Part shown: positions 35,801 to 43,017 of the stretch, in pieces
Layout: the number at the start of each line of letters is the position of its first letter
Numbering within the stretch: position 1 is the first letter of the stretch
DNA from: Arion vulgaris
Lineage: Eukaryota > Mollusca > Gastropoda > Stylommatophora > Arionidae
Length of the DNA: 64,000 nucleotides
Reading direction: 5' to 3'
Assembly: GCA_020796225.1 (NCBI GenBank)
Contig: CM036767.1
Span: 14,164,927-14,228,926, forward strand
Position numbers and translations under genes: made by a program
Notes under the pieces: generated by a model
What the model was told of the DNA's origin: nothing
Seen by the model: only the letters and a program-made list of their open reading frames with translations
Database searches by the model: none

Positions 35801-38800
35801 GCATCCAAACTCCACAGTATACAGAGTCTTCTACAACAGAACATCGGAAAGAAGGCAAGAGGAAGACCACGGAAAAGATGGTTAGATGGCGTAGCAGAAT
35901 CCTGTGAAAGAGCAAAGATAACAATCACACAAGCCACCAGAACAGCGCAAGACAAAAACAGAAAACCACGACACTGGGCAACAACCCGGTAGCAGTGTGA
36001 CGACAAAAGAAAGAAAGAAAGCCATCAACCACAGTAAACGAGTCGTTGATTTTCTAGGCACCACTTATACGTTCAGTAGTTTTCCATTGCTTTCTGAACG
36101 AAAGAAGATAAATATATAGAATAGAAATAAATTTTTCAATGTCTTATCATTATTCTATTTCAACTATAAACATTGTTCATTAGAAATGTTATGAATATCT
36201 GTCAGTGATTGTTCATGACTTGTTTCCAACAGATGGAGCCACTGGTTGAGTCTGTTCTTACTCAGCTCACAACCCTTATTGAGGATGACAATAAAACAAC
36301 TCGTCTGGTTGCTTGCCGTGTCATGACTAGAACCTTTGACCTCATGGGGACAAATATTGATCAAGATAGACTTCATAACCTATACCCCGAACTGCTGAAG
36401 GTATATATTACTGTTCATTTTGTCATTCACATCATCATTGCTCGTCGAACCAATTAGTCCGTAAGTGCATTGATCTCCTCCTCAGTATGTCTCTCAGCGT
36501 GTGGAGACTAACGACATCGGTTCTGTGTTGGTTTACTATTCTTCTTTGACTACCAGTATAGTGCTCTTGTTTAGCGCTATTCCATATTTGATTTGGAATT
36601 CTTGCAGTCTGGTTAGTGTTGCAGATTAACCACTATTACTTGAATCATTTACACATCCTCTCTCCCGTAGGAAATTGGTCTATTGCTCACCCGCTTTTAA
36701 CAGCAGCAATACCTGTAAGCCTATTGCTCATTTTCCCTTACACCTGCATGCAGTGTTACTATTCTTTGCTTCCCGGCAACACACAGGTGAATATGAGATA
36801 AAAGAAGTCAGCGGACCAGAGCTGACAAAGACACTACTTTACCCCCAACTATTGACCTTAGTAACATGATCAATCACTGCAGTCTAGATAAGCAAGTATG
36901 GATTGAAGATGGAAGGCAAACCCGATTCAAAAAATGCAGTGCTGAAAACTTTGTGGGGCCAATAGATGCGGATATCTCAACCTTGTTGTAAACTGCATCA
37001 CAACTTAGCAAAATTTCCTTTTAATTATCATCATCAGGGGCCGTCTGCACATTGTAAGGTTGGCTGCAACGTACCTTACAAAACCACTTGTCTCTTTCCT
37101 TGATGTTGCACACTACCAGGCTGTAATTTGTCCAGCTCTTGATGTTTCGTTCTCACTTATGTCTCTGTTTTTCTCTTGCTTGTCCTTCAACTTGCTGCCT
37201 TTAATAAAGTTTTGATCAATACATTCTTTGCAGTACAAATGAAACAAAGAAGTATTCAAGTATCCATTAAAGATCTTATTTTGTAAATCATCATCGTAGC
37301 ATGTCCCTTGCAGAACGTTGCTTTCATCACAGCCCACCTAAAACACTCTGTCTCTAGCAAGTTCTCACGCCTCATCCAGCATTATGTTCCATGTTTCTTT
37401 GATATCCTGCTGCCTCCTTGATCTTGGTCATCCCCTTCCTCGTACTCCAGGAACCATGCCTTCCATTACTGCTCTCTACTAACACCTGTGACGTTTAACA
37501 TTGCCAAAATATTTCATTTTCCAGGACAGGATTTTATTTATGAACCAATGCTCCTCGATACGCAGGTCTAGTAGGATGTCTTTGTTATTTCTCTGCTCTG
37601 TTCAGGATATTCTAATAATTTTTCTGGAATATTATGTAAATAAGCATTCATAATGATTTATTGCAGCGACTAGATGATAGTAGTGATGACATTCGATTAA
37701 CAGTGGTTCAAACAATCATGGCCTACTTTGACTGTTTCCAAGATGGCTATGATGTGATTCTGTACCGAGCACACCTGGAGGCTATTTATAGGGGCTTGCT
37801 AGTTCACCTTGATGATCCCGAGGTCAAAATACAGCAAGCTGTTTTAGGTATGTTAATTCTTTTTTCTTTCTCTGCTATGAGGTGGCACTGGGATAATTCT
37901 TTAAACTTGTATGAGTGTACAGTTGTACAGAAAACAAAACAACACACATCAGTGGAACAAGGCAATCCACATTAGTTTTACCATAGAACAAGACTATACA
38001 CATTAACTTTACAGGGGAGCAAGATTAAACATTAGTTTTGCAGTAGAACAAGGCTGCAAGATGTGAATTTATTATTGAACACATTGAGACTATACTTGCT
38101 GTTATTTTGTGTACTATCCCAACTCCCAAAGATAACTACCTTCTTCTTTGGGGCTTGGATAGTACAGTAATTCGTCCATGTGTTGCCGGGGAGCAGAGAA
38201 TAGTAACACTGTGACCTACAAGGCATGTCATAAGAGGCGACTGAGGTAGGAGTCTAGGGAAGCTACCCTTTCTACTAGTCTACCCTTTTCCTGCGGGTTC
38301 CAAAACATTGCCTGTCTTGCAATGCTTCCGGTCGGTCTTCTCAGTGTGTGTCCTATCCATCATCAGCGTCTCTTTCTCCACTGGTATCTGCTTAGTTGTT
38401 TTGTTGAGTTCTTCGTTTGTAATCTTATCATACCATCTCAGTCCCTCTATTCTGCGTAAACATCCATTTACGAAGGTCTGCAGTTTTCTGGTGGTTTCAT
38501 TTGTTGTTGTCCTCCATGTTTCCGAGACATAGACCAGCACTGACTTCACATTTGATTGAAAGATTCTCTCATCTTTCGGTTTATTTTGATCTCTTTTGTC
38601 TTCCATACTTTACTCAATGCAATAAAGTTTCCCCTTTCTTTTTGTATTCTTATCTTGACATCTTTGTTTGTTCCTCTTCTGTGTCTTTGTTATCTTATTT
38701 CTTCATCATTTTATAAATTTCAGAACTTTTAAAAAAAGCTGCAGAGTTAGCACCCCATATGCTGATCAAGGAAGTGGAGAATGTGAAACATAAGCATCGC

Positions 38801-38866
38801 AGCACTAAGTATTGTGAGCAGCTTATTGAACATGTGCAGACGTTTACAAGCAAGGAAGTTAACTAG
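20225..38866 (+). CDS. DNAAF5: dynein axonemal assembly factor 5 (HEATR2), complete gene
   Basis: Twelve GT-AG exons join into 835 codons plus TAG; the human protein is about 855 residues, so it looks complete. The product is a cytosolic HEAT-repeat alpha solenoid that helps pre-assemble axonemal outer and inner dynein arms with HSP90-type co-chaperones before transport into cilia (known for the family). Visible here: paired-helix repeats throughout, e.g. [20 protein letters not shown] near residue 60, [20 protein letters not shown] near 245, [20 protein letters not shown] near 345, [20 protein letters not shown] near 775, and the C-terminal [17 protein letters not shown] typical of the family. 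ATG at 20225 or 20228 (MMATDVD) is chosen over the upstream frame because it fits the family's N-terminus. All exon phases agree. The exon 3 donor (ATTG|GTTGGT) is weak but required by phase. Introns hold many mobile elements. No break was seen. Confidence 0.95.
20856..21477 (+). other. DNAAF5 intron 1
   Basis: 622 bp. Holds a SINE-t5 remnant (about 21225-21300) and a LINE zinc-finger-type remnant (21305-21400: ATCTTCCTGTGTAAGAAAG, GTGCAATGATGATGGTCCTA), both shared with other sites in the window. Confidence 0.6.
21478..21554 (+). CDS. DNAAF5: DNAAF5 exon 2
   Basis: Residues 211-236 ([20 protein letters not shown]..). Acceptor AAAACAG, donor AAA|GTAAGT; enters phase 1, exits phase 0. Confidence 0.93.
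21555..22640. other. DNAAF5 intron 2, left part
   Basis: A short duplication with CACGCTTTAAGCC(G/A)CACACTG lies at 21766-21840. The stretch 22080-22640 looks like degenerate minus-strand LINE sequence, without intact motifs. Confidence 0.35.
22890..23070 (+). mobile_element. SINE-t1 copy (tRNA-derived)
   Basis: tRNA-like head with A box TAGAGCGTTGGACGA and B box GAGTTCAATTCCGTG, body GGCAGAAAAAGCCACAG and CACCGAGCCGAAGAGCTGAA, end TTCTGGATCGGGGAAAAAA. Confidence 0.8.
23141..23306 (+). CDS. DNAAF5: DNAAF5 exon 3
   Basis: Residues 237-291 plus one base ([29 protein letters not shown]). The stronger-looking donor four bases on (TTG|GTAAAT) would put a stop in exon 4, so ATTG|GTTGGT is used. 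Confidence 0.88.
23389..24603 (-). mobile_element. pogo/Tigger-like DNA transposon, internally deleted
   Basis: 1215 bp with inverted ends CAGTAGAACCCGGTTAT and CAGTAGAACCCACTTAT (read inward) and TA on both outer sides (23387-23388, 24604-24605), the usual TA target. Subterminal GATCGAGATAA-type repeats are also present. The minus strand keeps an open frame of 218 codons (24399-23743) for the transposase C-terminus only; the HTH and most of the DDE domain are gone, so it cannot move by itself. It lies in DNAAF5 intron 3. Confidence 0.85.
23743..24399 (-). pseudogene. truncated pogo/Tigger transposase, C-terminal part
   Basis: 218 codons without a stop. [20 protein letters not shown] matches the helical segment that follows the DDE domain in pogo/Tigger/CENP-B-type transposases; then come a leucine/glutamate-rich region, an acidic patch ([15 protein letters not shown]) and [17 protein letters not shown]. 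It lies wholly inside the inverted ends at 23389 and 24603, so it is transposon derived and not a host gene. The DNA-binding and catalytic parts are missing. Confidence 0.75.
24710..24905 (+). mobile_element. SINE-B copy, 3' truncated
   Basis: GCAAAGAATAATACCACTGC, AAGGCATGTCGTAAGAGGCG, TAGTAAATAAAAACGTC and GCTCTTAGGCTCAGA. Confidence 0.8.
24960..25190. repeat. unclassified dispersed repeat N, copy 2
   Basis: Same orientation and same block order as 1305-1515. Confidence 0.7.
25250..25620 (+). mobile_element. I-clade LINE C-terminal fragment
   Basis: Reads [20 protein letters not shown] and a broken CxxH/C end; 59192-59395 (-) has the paralogous RLEQVVILCLRTGHNRLL. Confidence 0.65.
25745..25992 (+). 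mobile_element. SINE-t2 copy (tRNA-derived)
   Basis: A box region CTGTGGTTAAGCCC and B box GTGGGTTCGAATCCG, body TTTTTCCAGAGACCCTAGGA and GTGCTTTGTGCAATGCTCTC, end CTTCAGCTTTTAAACGC. Confidence 0.85.
25995..26335 (+). mobile_element. probable I-clade LINE C-terminal remnant
   Basis: Broken frames resemble the Cys/His-rich end of I-clade polyproteins ([18 protein letters not shown] in one frame). Weak. Confidence 0.4.
26541..26627 (+). CDS. DNAAF5: DNAAF5 exon 4
   Basis: Residues 292-320 ([26 protein letters not shown]), split codons at both ends (phase 1 to 1). Acceptor TTCCTTCAG, donor GGAG|GTAGGA. Confidence 0.9.
26745..26940 (-). mobile_element. LINE-J 3' end fragment
   Basis: TCTCTCTGCC, CTATCTCTAGCTATTTCCTG and CGTGTATTTCTCGCCTCCTC as in the other LINE-J ends. 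In intron 4. Confidence 0.7.
27101..27340 (+). mobile_element. SINE-B copy
   Basis: Head TGCCGGGCCTGCACGGAAGC, GTCGTAGGAGGTGACTGAGG, GCCTACTTGTAGGCGCATAA and the tail GAAGAAGAAG. In intron 4. Confidence 0.8.
27407..27639 (+). CDS. DNAAF5: DNAAF5 exon 5
   Basis: Residues 321-398 ([31 protein letters not shown]). Acceptor TCAATTCACAG, donor TCT|GTAAGA. Confidence 0.93.
27720..27962 (+). mobile_element. SINE-B copy
   Basis: Full head GCCCGTGTGGTGCCAGGGCC, AGACATGTCGTAAGGGCGAC, and tail GGAGCATTTGGAGAAGAAGA. In intron 5. Confidence 0.85.
27966..28045 (-). mobile_element. short LINE-type repeat R
   Basis: GACGAACCAATTAGTCC and CAGTATGTCTCTCAGCGT recur at 36440-36515 in intron 10. Confidence 0.5.
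28150..28370 (-). mobile_element. SINE-t3 copy (tRNA-derived)
   Basis: The reverse complement has A box TAGCGTAGTTGTTAGTG and B box GGGTTCAACTCC, then TCTCAGGTCGACCCAGCCTC. Confidence 0.75.
28404..28632 (+). mobile_element. SINE-t2 copy
   Basis: B box GTGGGTTCGAATCTAG, then CCCTAGGATTGTTG, GAGCTACGGAGTTCGTGCTT and ACCATATTGGGTAAAACC. Confidence 0.8.
28648..28880 (+). mobile_element. LINE-D 3' end
   Basis: [14 protein letters not shown] codons broken by a frameshift, then [20 protein letters not shown] and the end AACGTATAACGGTACC..ATTATTATTAT. Confidence 0.8.
28880..28995 (-). mobile_element. Penelope-type 3' tail fragment
   Basis: Reverse complement shares TATTTTGTAAAACAACAGTA and ACTTTGTTTTTACGTG with the Penelope tail at 19470-19500. 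Confidence 0.5.
29035..29286 (-). mobile_element. SINE-t2 copy
   Basis: Reverse of the 25745 element: GTTTTAAAGCCGAAGG at its start, then GCAACAATCCTAG and GGATTCGAACC (B box complement), ending AGCCACAGAGACCCCT. Confidence 0.85.
29380..29475 (+). mobile_element. Penelope-type 3' tail fragment
   Basis: TTTTGTAAAACTACAGTACC matches 19472-19491; upstream ATAAAGAAGACCTTTTGGT is a variant of the hammerhead-like stretch. Confidence 0.5.
29640..30085 (+). mobile_element. degenerate LINE C-terminal end
   Basis: Broken codons for [18 protein letters not shown] and [20 protein letters not shown], a typical RTE-like C-terminus. Confidence 0.6.
30142..30369 (+). CDS. DNAAF5: DNAAF5 exon 6
   Basis: Residues 399-474 ([28 protein letters not shown]), phase 0 to 0. 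Acceptor TGTGTGCAG, donor GAG|GTAGGG. Confidence 0.93.
30437..30912. mobile_element. non-autonomous DNA element-like repeat O
   Basis: Outer 12-bp direct repeat GGTGGAGTTTAG at 30437-30448 and 30901-30912. Near the ends TTTCCCAAAGTGGG and, inverted, ATTCCCAAACTTTTTCAGCCC suggest terminal inverted repeats. No coding capacity. In intron 6. Confidence 0.55.
31022..31147 (+). CDS. DNAAF5: DNAAF5 exon 7
   Basis: Residues 475-516 ([27 protein letters not shown]), phase 0 to 0. Acceptor TTTCCAG, donor ATG|GTATGT. Confidence 0.9.
31228..31267 (-). mobile_element. SINE-t1 3' end fragment
   Basis: GATCCAGAAGCACTTGAGCT is the reverse of the SINE-t1 terminus; only about 40 bp remain. Confidence 0.5.
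31268..31734. repeat. 467-bp direct duplication, copy 1 (intron 7)
   Basis: Nearly identical in sequence and equal in length to 32977-33443, with roughly ten differences by eye. It includes a LINE zinc-finger-type remnant, a second LINE remnant (GTACCAGATCTCTCCATAAA) and a 3'-truncated SINE-A at the right end (31598-31733, minus). Confidence 0.9.
31735..32165. repeat. 25-bp satellite array
   Basis: About 17 copies of CCTCTCCACCTTACACTGTC plus CCTGA, with CTCTGCCCATGA variants. Pyrimidine-rich on the plus strand. In intron 7, directly after the duplicated block. Confidence 0.93.
32366..32534 (+). CDS. DNAAF5: DNAAF5 exon 8
   Basis: Residues 517-572 plus one base ([30 protein letters not shown]). 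Acceptor TATCATTAG, donor GCAG|GTAAGA. Flanked by the two 467-bp direct repeats. Confidence 0.92.
32600..32750 (+). mobile_element. SINE-Q copy
   Basis: GGCAAGGGGGCACTAATG, AAGGAAAGCGAGCCTTAC-like and GCCCTGACTATGTCTGAATT CATAGCAGGCGAA blocks shared with 63165-63300. Confidence 0.5.
32977..33443. repeat. 467-bp direct duplication, copy 2 (intron 8)
   Basis: Second copy of the block at 31268-31734, offset 1709 bp, same orientation, likewise ending in a truncated SINE-A (33307-33442, minus). Confidence 0.9.
33614..33912 (+). CDS. DNAAF5: DNAAF5 exon 9
   Basis: Residues 573-672 ([31 protein letters not shown]). Acceptor TATTTGCAG, donor AAG|GTAAGT. Confidence 0.93.
33965..34400 (-). mobile_element. 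LINE remnant related to the duplicated block
   Basis: GGAAATCTGATTCATGCAGC, CATCTTCAGC and GGTGCTTATCCTTCG are diverged versions of the phrases in 31400-31560; also GACAGTCTTGCAGGACATGC, seen again near 60990. Confidence 0.6.
34401..34495 (-). mobile_element. SINE-A fragment (5' head only)
   Basis: CCTCCTTAGTCGTCTCTTAC, GTAACAGTGGTTCTATTCTT and GGTAACCACTCAGGCG. Confidence 0.8.
34496..34865 (-). mobile_element. LINE remnants (RT region and I-clade tail)
   Basis: Minus strand includes a possible [20 protein letters not shown]; 34770-34860 resembles the I-clade segment at 1690-1760 (CTCTGGGCAGACCCATAGGTGC). Limits are approximate. Confidence 0.45.
35360..36110 (-). mobile_element. repeat P and SINE-t4, split by a LINE-C
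   Basis: 35368-35560 is repeat P with a tRNA-like head on the minus strand (A box TGGCCGAATGGATTAGC, B box GGGTTAAATCG). 35570-35609 and 36020-36110 are the two halves of a SINE-t4 end, also seen whole at 59930-60030 (CTGAACGTATAAGTAGTGCC in forward orientation). Confidence 0.55.
35610..36019 (+). mobile_element. LINE-C 3' end with 12-bp TSD
   Basis: 410 bp, 5' truncated: [40 protein letters not shown] and a GAAAGAAAGAAA tail. Perfect flanking duplication AGCCATCAACCA at 35598-35609 and 36020-36031. In intron 9. Confidence 0.92.
36233..36400 (+). CDS. DNAAF5: DNAAF5 exon 10
   Basis: Residues 673-728 ([30 protein letters not shown]), phase 0 to 0. Acceptor TTTCCAACAG, donor AAG|GTATAT. Confidence 0.93.
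36440..36800 (-). mobile_element. repeat R and SINE head fragments in intron 10
   Basis: 36440-36515 matches 27966-28045. At 36748-36790 GTGTTACTATTCTTTGCTTC and ACACACAGG resemble the reversed SINE-B head. Confidence 0.45.
37020..37540 (-). mobile_element. degenerate LINE C-terminal end
   Basis: Minus strand has [23 protein letters not shown] and a GxPRxRR run with stops, a decayed RTE-like C-terminus. In intron 10. Confidence 0.5.
37667..37847 (+). CDS. DNAAF5: DNAAF5 exon 11
   Basis: Residues 729-788 plus one base ([38 protein letters not shown]). Acceptor TTTATTGCAG, donor TTAG|GTATGT. Confidence 0.93.
38170..38276 (+). mobile_element. SINE-B head fragment
   Basis: TGTTGCCGGGGAGCAGAGAA, AGGCATGTCATAAGAGGCGA, CTAGGGAAGCTACCC. 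Confidence 0.75.
38277..38640 (-). mobile_element. LINE-J C-terminal coding fragment
   Basis: Minus strand: [60 protein letters not shown]. Same protein end as 50146-50334 (-) and 61255-61400 (+). In intron 11. Confidence 0.8.
38724..38866 (+). CDS. DNAAF5: DNAAF5 exon 12 (terminal)
   Basis: Residues 789-835 and TAG ([37 protein letters not shown]). Acceptor ATAAATTTCAG. Confidence 0.93.
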
Positions 38867-38918
38867 CAGATCAACTATGAGCAAATGTGAATTGAAATTG
38901 CTTGCAAATGATTTTAAT

Positions 38919-38924
38919 AATAAA
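38919..38924 (+). terminator. DNAAF5 polyadenylation signal AATAAA
   Basis: Canonical hexamer 52 bases after the stop codon, implying a very short 3' UTR that ends about where the 33-bp repeats begin. Confidence 0.6.
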
Positions 38925-38949
38925 CAAATATGGGTGCATTTTATATTTA

Positions 38950-39182
38950 TCAAGAAATTACTTGAATCTTTGTTGCAATTTATCAAGAAATTACTTGAAT
39001 CTTTGTTGCAATTGATCAAGAAATTATTTGAATCCTTGTTGCAACTAATCAAGAAATTACTTGAATCTTTGTTGCAATTGATCAAGAAATTACTTGAATC
39101 TTTGTTGCAATTGATCAAGAAATTATTTGAATCTTTGTTGCAATTAATCAAGATATAACTTGAATATATGCTGCAATTAATC
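38950..39182. repeat. 33-bp tandem repeat, 7 copies
   Basis: Unit ATCAAGAAATTACTTGAATC plus TTTGTTGCAATTG. The length is 11 codons, so frames stay open on both strands (IKKLLESLLQL forward); no start or splice context supports coding. Confidence 0.93.
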
Positions 39183-39269
39183 ACAAATCTAGAATCTGTG
39201 TTTAAATCAATTTCTTGAATATGGTTATGAATTTGTATTCTTCTTGTCTAACCACTTACTTACATTTTC

Positions 39270-39692
39270 CTCTCCGCTCCTTGTGGAGCATAGGACCTAA
39301 CAGTTGTTCATCACTTTTCCAGGTCTCTTGTTGTTTTCTTTATGGTCTCCCAGGATAGTAGAGCATCCTTCAGCTCCTCAAGAAGACTTCATCTCCAGGT
39401 CTGTTTAGGATGTCTCCTTTTCCTTGCGGGTTCCACTTCTTCGAACGCTCCATATTGACCACTTGTTAAATCATTCTTTGTGATTTGTATGTGATCTGAG
39501 CCTAAGAGCGATTGTACATTGTGCCAGTTATGCACCTACAAGTAGGCCAACACATTTGATTTCTACCACACTTTTTATTTACTAGGGTAGCTTCCCTAGG
39601 CTCCTATCTCAGATGCCTCTTATGACATGCCTTGTAGGTCGCAGTTGTACTATTCTTTGCTTCCCTTGTGGGCCCGGGCCCCACACAGGCGA
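39270..39692 (-). mobile_element. SINE-B copy and adjoining unassigned sequence
   Basis: 39437-39692 is SINE-B in reverse (CTTCGAACGCTCCATATTGA to CCACACAGGCG). 39270-39436 could be a LINE end (CTTGCGGGTTCCACTTCTTC), not assigned. Confidence 0.75.
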
Positions 39693-39847
39693 TTCACACT
39701 AGCAAACAAATATTCTTTTTTACAGTCGAATCTGACAGTAATGTAGTAATATTACTGCAGCAGTATCCAGACACTGAGCTGTTTTCTCTGGAAGAGAGCT
39801 TCAGGAAAGTGAACCACCTCAGTTGATGGGATATCAATTGCTTGCAT

Positions 39848-40025
39848 CTCTCTCTAGCTCAGTGGTTAGGGCACTAGACTCAGACATGCAGCCTCAATTC
39901 AATCCCCCGTCTGGGGATTTTTTAAAATCGCAAATGGTTTTTCAGGTTTACTCAGCCTCAGTTAAGAACCAGAACTGCTCTGAGAAGTAAACAAAGACAA
40001 TGTAATGTTGATCACATCATTCATC
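39848..40025 (+). mobile_element. SINE-t6 copy (tRNA-derived)
   Basis: A box TAGCTCAGTGGTTAGGGC and B-box-like CTCAATTCAATCCCC about 30 bases on, then TTTACTCAGCCTCAGTTAAG and GAACCAGAACTGCTCTGAGA. It could be mistaken for a tRNA gene, but no acceptor stem pairs around it. Confidence 0.7.
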
Positions 40026-40099
40026 GTATACTGTTGGTCAAAGAAACAACTAAGGGTCTAACACCATATTCTCCAATATACCACATGGTATAATAACTA

Positions 40100-40432
40100 C
40101 TTGTGCGTGAGGCCAGCTACCTCATCACAAGAAATTTAAAGAGCTACAGAAACTTGCAAGAAAAGGAGAAGATGGAGATATGTTGGACATATCTTGAGGA
40201 GAAATGATCAACGAATATCAAAGCAGGCATTGAAGTGGGATGCAAAGGGTTCAAGAAAGAGAGGACGACCTAGGGAGACCCTGAAACGAACTTTGCTGAG
40301 AGAGGTAAGAAATATCGGTCTCATTTTCATGGAGGAGATTGAGCGAGTTGCCCAGGATAGAGCGGTATGGAGAAATTGCTTACAGGCCCTATGTAACGTA
40401 TATCGAGAGAATTATTATTATAATAACTAGTT
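40100..40432 (+). mobile_element. LINE-D 3' end
   Basis: [60 protein letters not shown] open over 78 codons, then ATTATTATTATAATAA. Confidence 0.85.
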
Positions 40433-40433
40433 C

Positions 40434-40665
40434 TATCTTCTTCTCTTCCACCATTTACTCCTTTATAGACTTTTGGGAGGGGAAATGAGGTAATCTTGTG
40501 TGTGTGCTTGTTTTAAAGCACTTTGTAAGCTGATATTCATTTTATAATGCTGTTATTGATGAGGTCGCTCTATCTTTTACGTGGTCTTCCTCATATTTTG
40601 TACTCGTTATTCTTGTTCTGTGTGGCTCTCTGTGGTAGGCGACACTAGATAGACTATTTACTAGA
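40434..40665 (-). mobile_element. LINE-M 3' end
   Basis: TTCTCTTCCACCATTTACTC, CTGTGTGGCTCTCTGTGGTA, as at 10834 and 59385. Confidence 0.6.
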
Positions 40666-41060
40666 GAGAAAATACTCTGATACTGCCTTCTTTTCGTTCA
40701 CTTGAAATATTGTCTATATATTCAATGTTGTCTCTTGTATGAACTTCACTGTCTTTTGTAGCTCACACAGCTGATACTTTGAATCATTTTGCAAATACAT
40801 TATTGTCTTACTAGTATTTTGATTTCACATTTTATATATTTGCATGAAATTTTGTTCTCTTGTAAAAGCAGTAGAAAAATATTGCTAATAAATTATTGCT
40901 TTTACACTGCTGTTCTGTTATCTCAGGTCACTAGTGCAGAAATAGATTTTTATAAGTGATTACACTCGAGCCTGAAGCGTTTTCGTTTCTATAATCCTGT
41001 TTTGTCTCAAAGCATCAAGATAAAAATAGGTTTATAGAACATACTTTTCTGTGTGCTTCA
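40666..41060. other. AT-rich sequence with LINE scraps
   Basis: 40735-40770 shares ACTTCACTGTCTTTTGTAGC with 59107; 40985-41050 resembles the reversed LINE-I end. Nothing coding. Confidence 0.4.
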
Positions 41061-41189
41061 TAATAATAGTCGCCCAACGCTAGGGATGATGACAATAGCC
41101 TCAGATGTGTGCTGCTGCACCACTTAGGTGTGTGTGGAGGTGACTGTAGAGTCCAATCCTAGAACACAATATGGCATGTCCAATACAAA

Positions 41190-42430
41190 CTGTATGGCGT
41201 GGCTGATAATCTGAGGCAGACGGCTGCCTTTATTAGAGAATCCGAAATCCCAATCTAGTGAGAACACAGAAGACAAACTGTCTGGCGTGGCTGATAATCT
41301 GAGACAGACGGCTGCCTTTATTAGAGAATCCGAAATCCCAATCTAGTGAGAATGCGGAAGACAAACTGTATGGGTGGCTGATAATCTGAGACAGACGGCT
41401 GCCTTTATTAGAGAATCCAAATCCCAATCTAGTGAGAATGCAGAAGAAGAAGATAAACCCGTTTTTTCGTCTTTGTGCCTTGATAACTGAGGACAGAACG
41501 GAACCTGAAATTTTATCAGGGTAGTGCAATCCCAATCTGTTCCATACGGAAGACAAACTTCTGGTCATTAATAATCTTGAAGACAAAAACGGTCTTTTTT
41601 ATTGATCCTGAATCCCAATCTAGTTTAGAACAGGCTGGTGAAAACATAGTTACCTGTATCTTTGGTCTATCTATCTGAAGGCACTTACGGTAGCTTGCTT
41701 TTTAGAGAATCTGTAATCCCATTAGTGAAACCTTTGGAAAGTCAAACTGGTCATATTGGCTGATAATCTGAGATAAACGCGCCTTTATTAAGAATCCAAA
41801 TCCCAAATCTAGTAGAACACGGAAGACAAACTGTATGGCGTGGTTGATAATCTGAGGCAGCGGCTGCCTTTATTAGAGAATCAAATCCCAATCTAGTGAG
41901 AACGCAGAAGACAAACTGTATGGCGTGGCTGATAATCTGAGACAAACGGCTGCCTTTATTAGAGAATCCAAATCCCAATCTAGTGAGAATGCGGAAGACA
42001 AACTGTATGGCGTGGCTGATAATCTGAGACAGACGGCTGCCTTTATTAGAGAATCGAAATCCCAATCTAGTGAGAACGCAGAAGACAAACTGTATGGCGT
42101 GGTTGATAATCTGAGGCAGACGGCTGCCTTTATTAGAGAATCCGAAATCCCAATCTAGTGAGAACGCGGAAGACAAACTGTATGGCGTGGCTGATAATCT
42201 GAGACAAACGGCTGCCTTTATTAGAGAATCAAATCCCAATCTAGTGAGAACGCAGAAGACAAACTGTCTGGCATGGCTGATAATCTGAGACAGACGGCTG
42301 CCTTTATTAGAGAATCCAAATCCCAATCTAGTGAGAACGCAGAAGACAAACTGTATGGAGTGGCTGATAATCTGAGACAGACGGCTGCCCTTATTAGAGA
42401 ATCCAAAATCCCAATCTAGTGAGAATGCAG
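41190..42430. repeat. 87-bp satellite array, about 14 units
   Basis: Unit CTGTATGGCGTGGCTGATAA, TCTGAGACAGACGGCTGCCT, TTATTAGAGAATCCAAATCC, CAATCTAGTGAGAACGCAGA, AGACAAA. 87 bp is 29 codons, so runs of identical units keep frames open on both strands (ORFs of 77 and 191 codons); these are not genes. Units within 41460-41760 are badly garbled. Confidence 0.93.
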
Positions 42431-42464
42431 AAGAAGATAAACCTAGTTTTAATTATCTGTCTTT

Positions 42465-42935
42465 AGTGCCTATGTTACCGTTTTTTAGGGCTGTGTAGGA
42501 CAGGGGGAACAGGAACCTGAGGAAATTAATTGTCATGTGGTTAGTGCAATCGCCGCGAATCTGTTCCATTCGGCCAGACGCTATTCAAACTTCCTGGTTT
42601 TAACATTCATATATATCTTGAATGTATTCTTTAGAGATGATATATTACTGGTCTTTCTTCTCTCTGATCCTGTATTGCCTCACAGCGTCTGGATAAGATT
42701 TCTAGAACAGGTTTTTCTGTGTGATTAATAAATAGTGTTTTTTGTCACCTCCGTTATCTTTTGGTCTATCTTTGCCGTGGATAGCCTTTTTCTTTGTACC
42801 CACTTTATCGGAGTAGCATTGCTCTTTTAGGAGCATTGTCTGTTTGTAATCTGCTTACGTTGGCAAACCATTTAATTTGTTTCTCGATAAAGTTCAGATG
42901 AAGTTCAATATTGGTCTTACAGTTGAATAAATCTA
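42465..42935 (-). mobile_element. repeat P fragment and LINE-I 3' end
   Basis: 42465-42590 is repeat P (TTTTTTAGGGCTGTGTAGGA). 42655-42935 is reversed LINE-I (CTCACAGCGTCTGGATAAGA, TTTATCGGAGTAGCATTGCT). Confidence 0.6.
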
Positions 42936-43017
42936 AGATTTATTATCTAGATACTAAACTACAAATCTGCTCTAACATTTGGATAAATTGCAGATGTATT
43001 TTTTAGACAACTATAAA

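Noticed and set aside
39848..40025. tRNA-like box pairs here and at 22890, 25745, 28150, 48600, 51375, 61706
   Set aside because: Each has A and B boxes but no paired acceptor stem, and each continues into a repeated body, so they are SINEs and not tRNA genes.
41751..42326. 191-codon minus-strand frame and the 77-codon plus-strand frame (41925-42158)
   Set aside because: Translation of an 87-bp satellite (29 codons per unit); no start context, splice sites or variation pattern of a gene.
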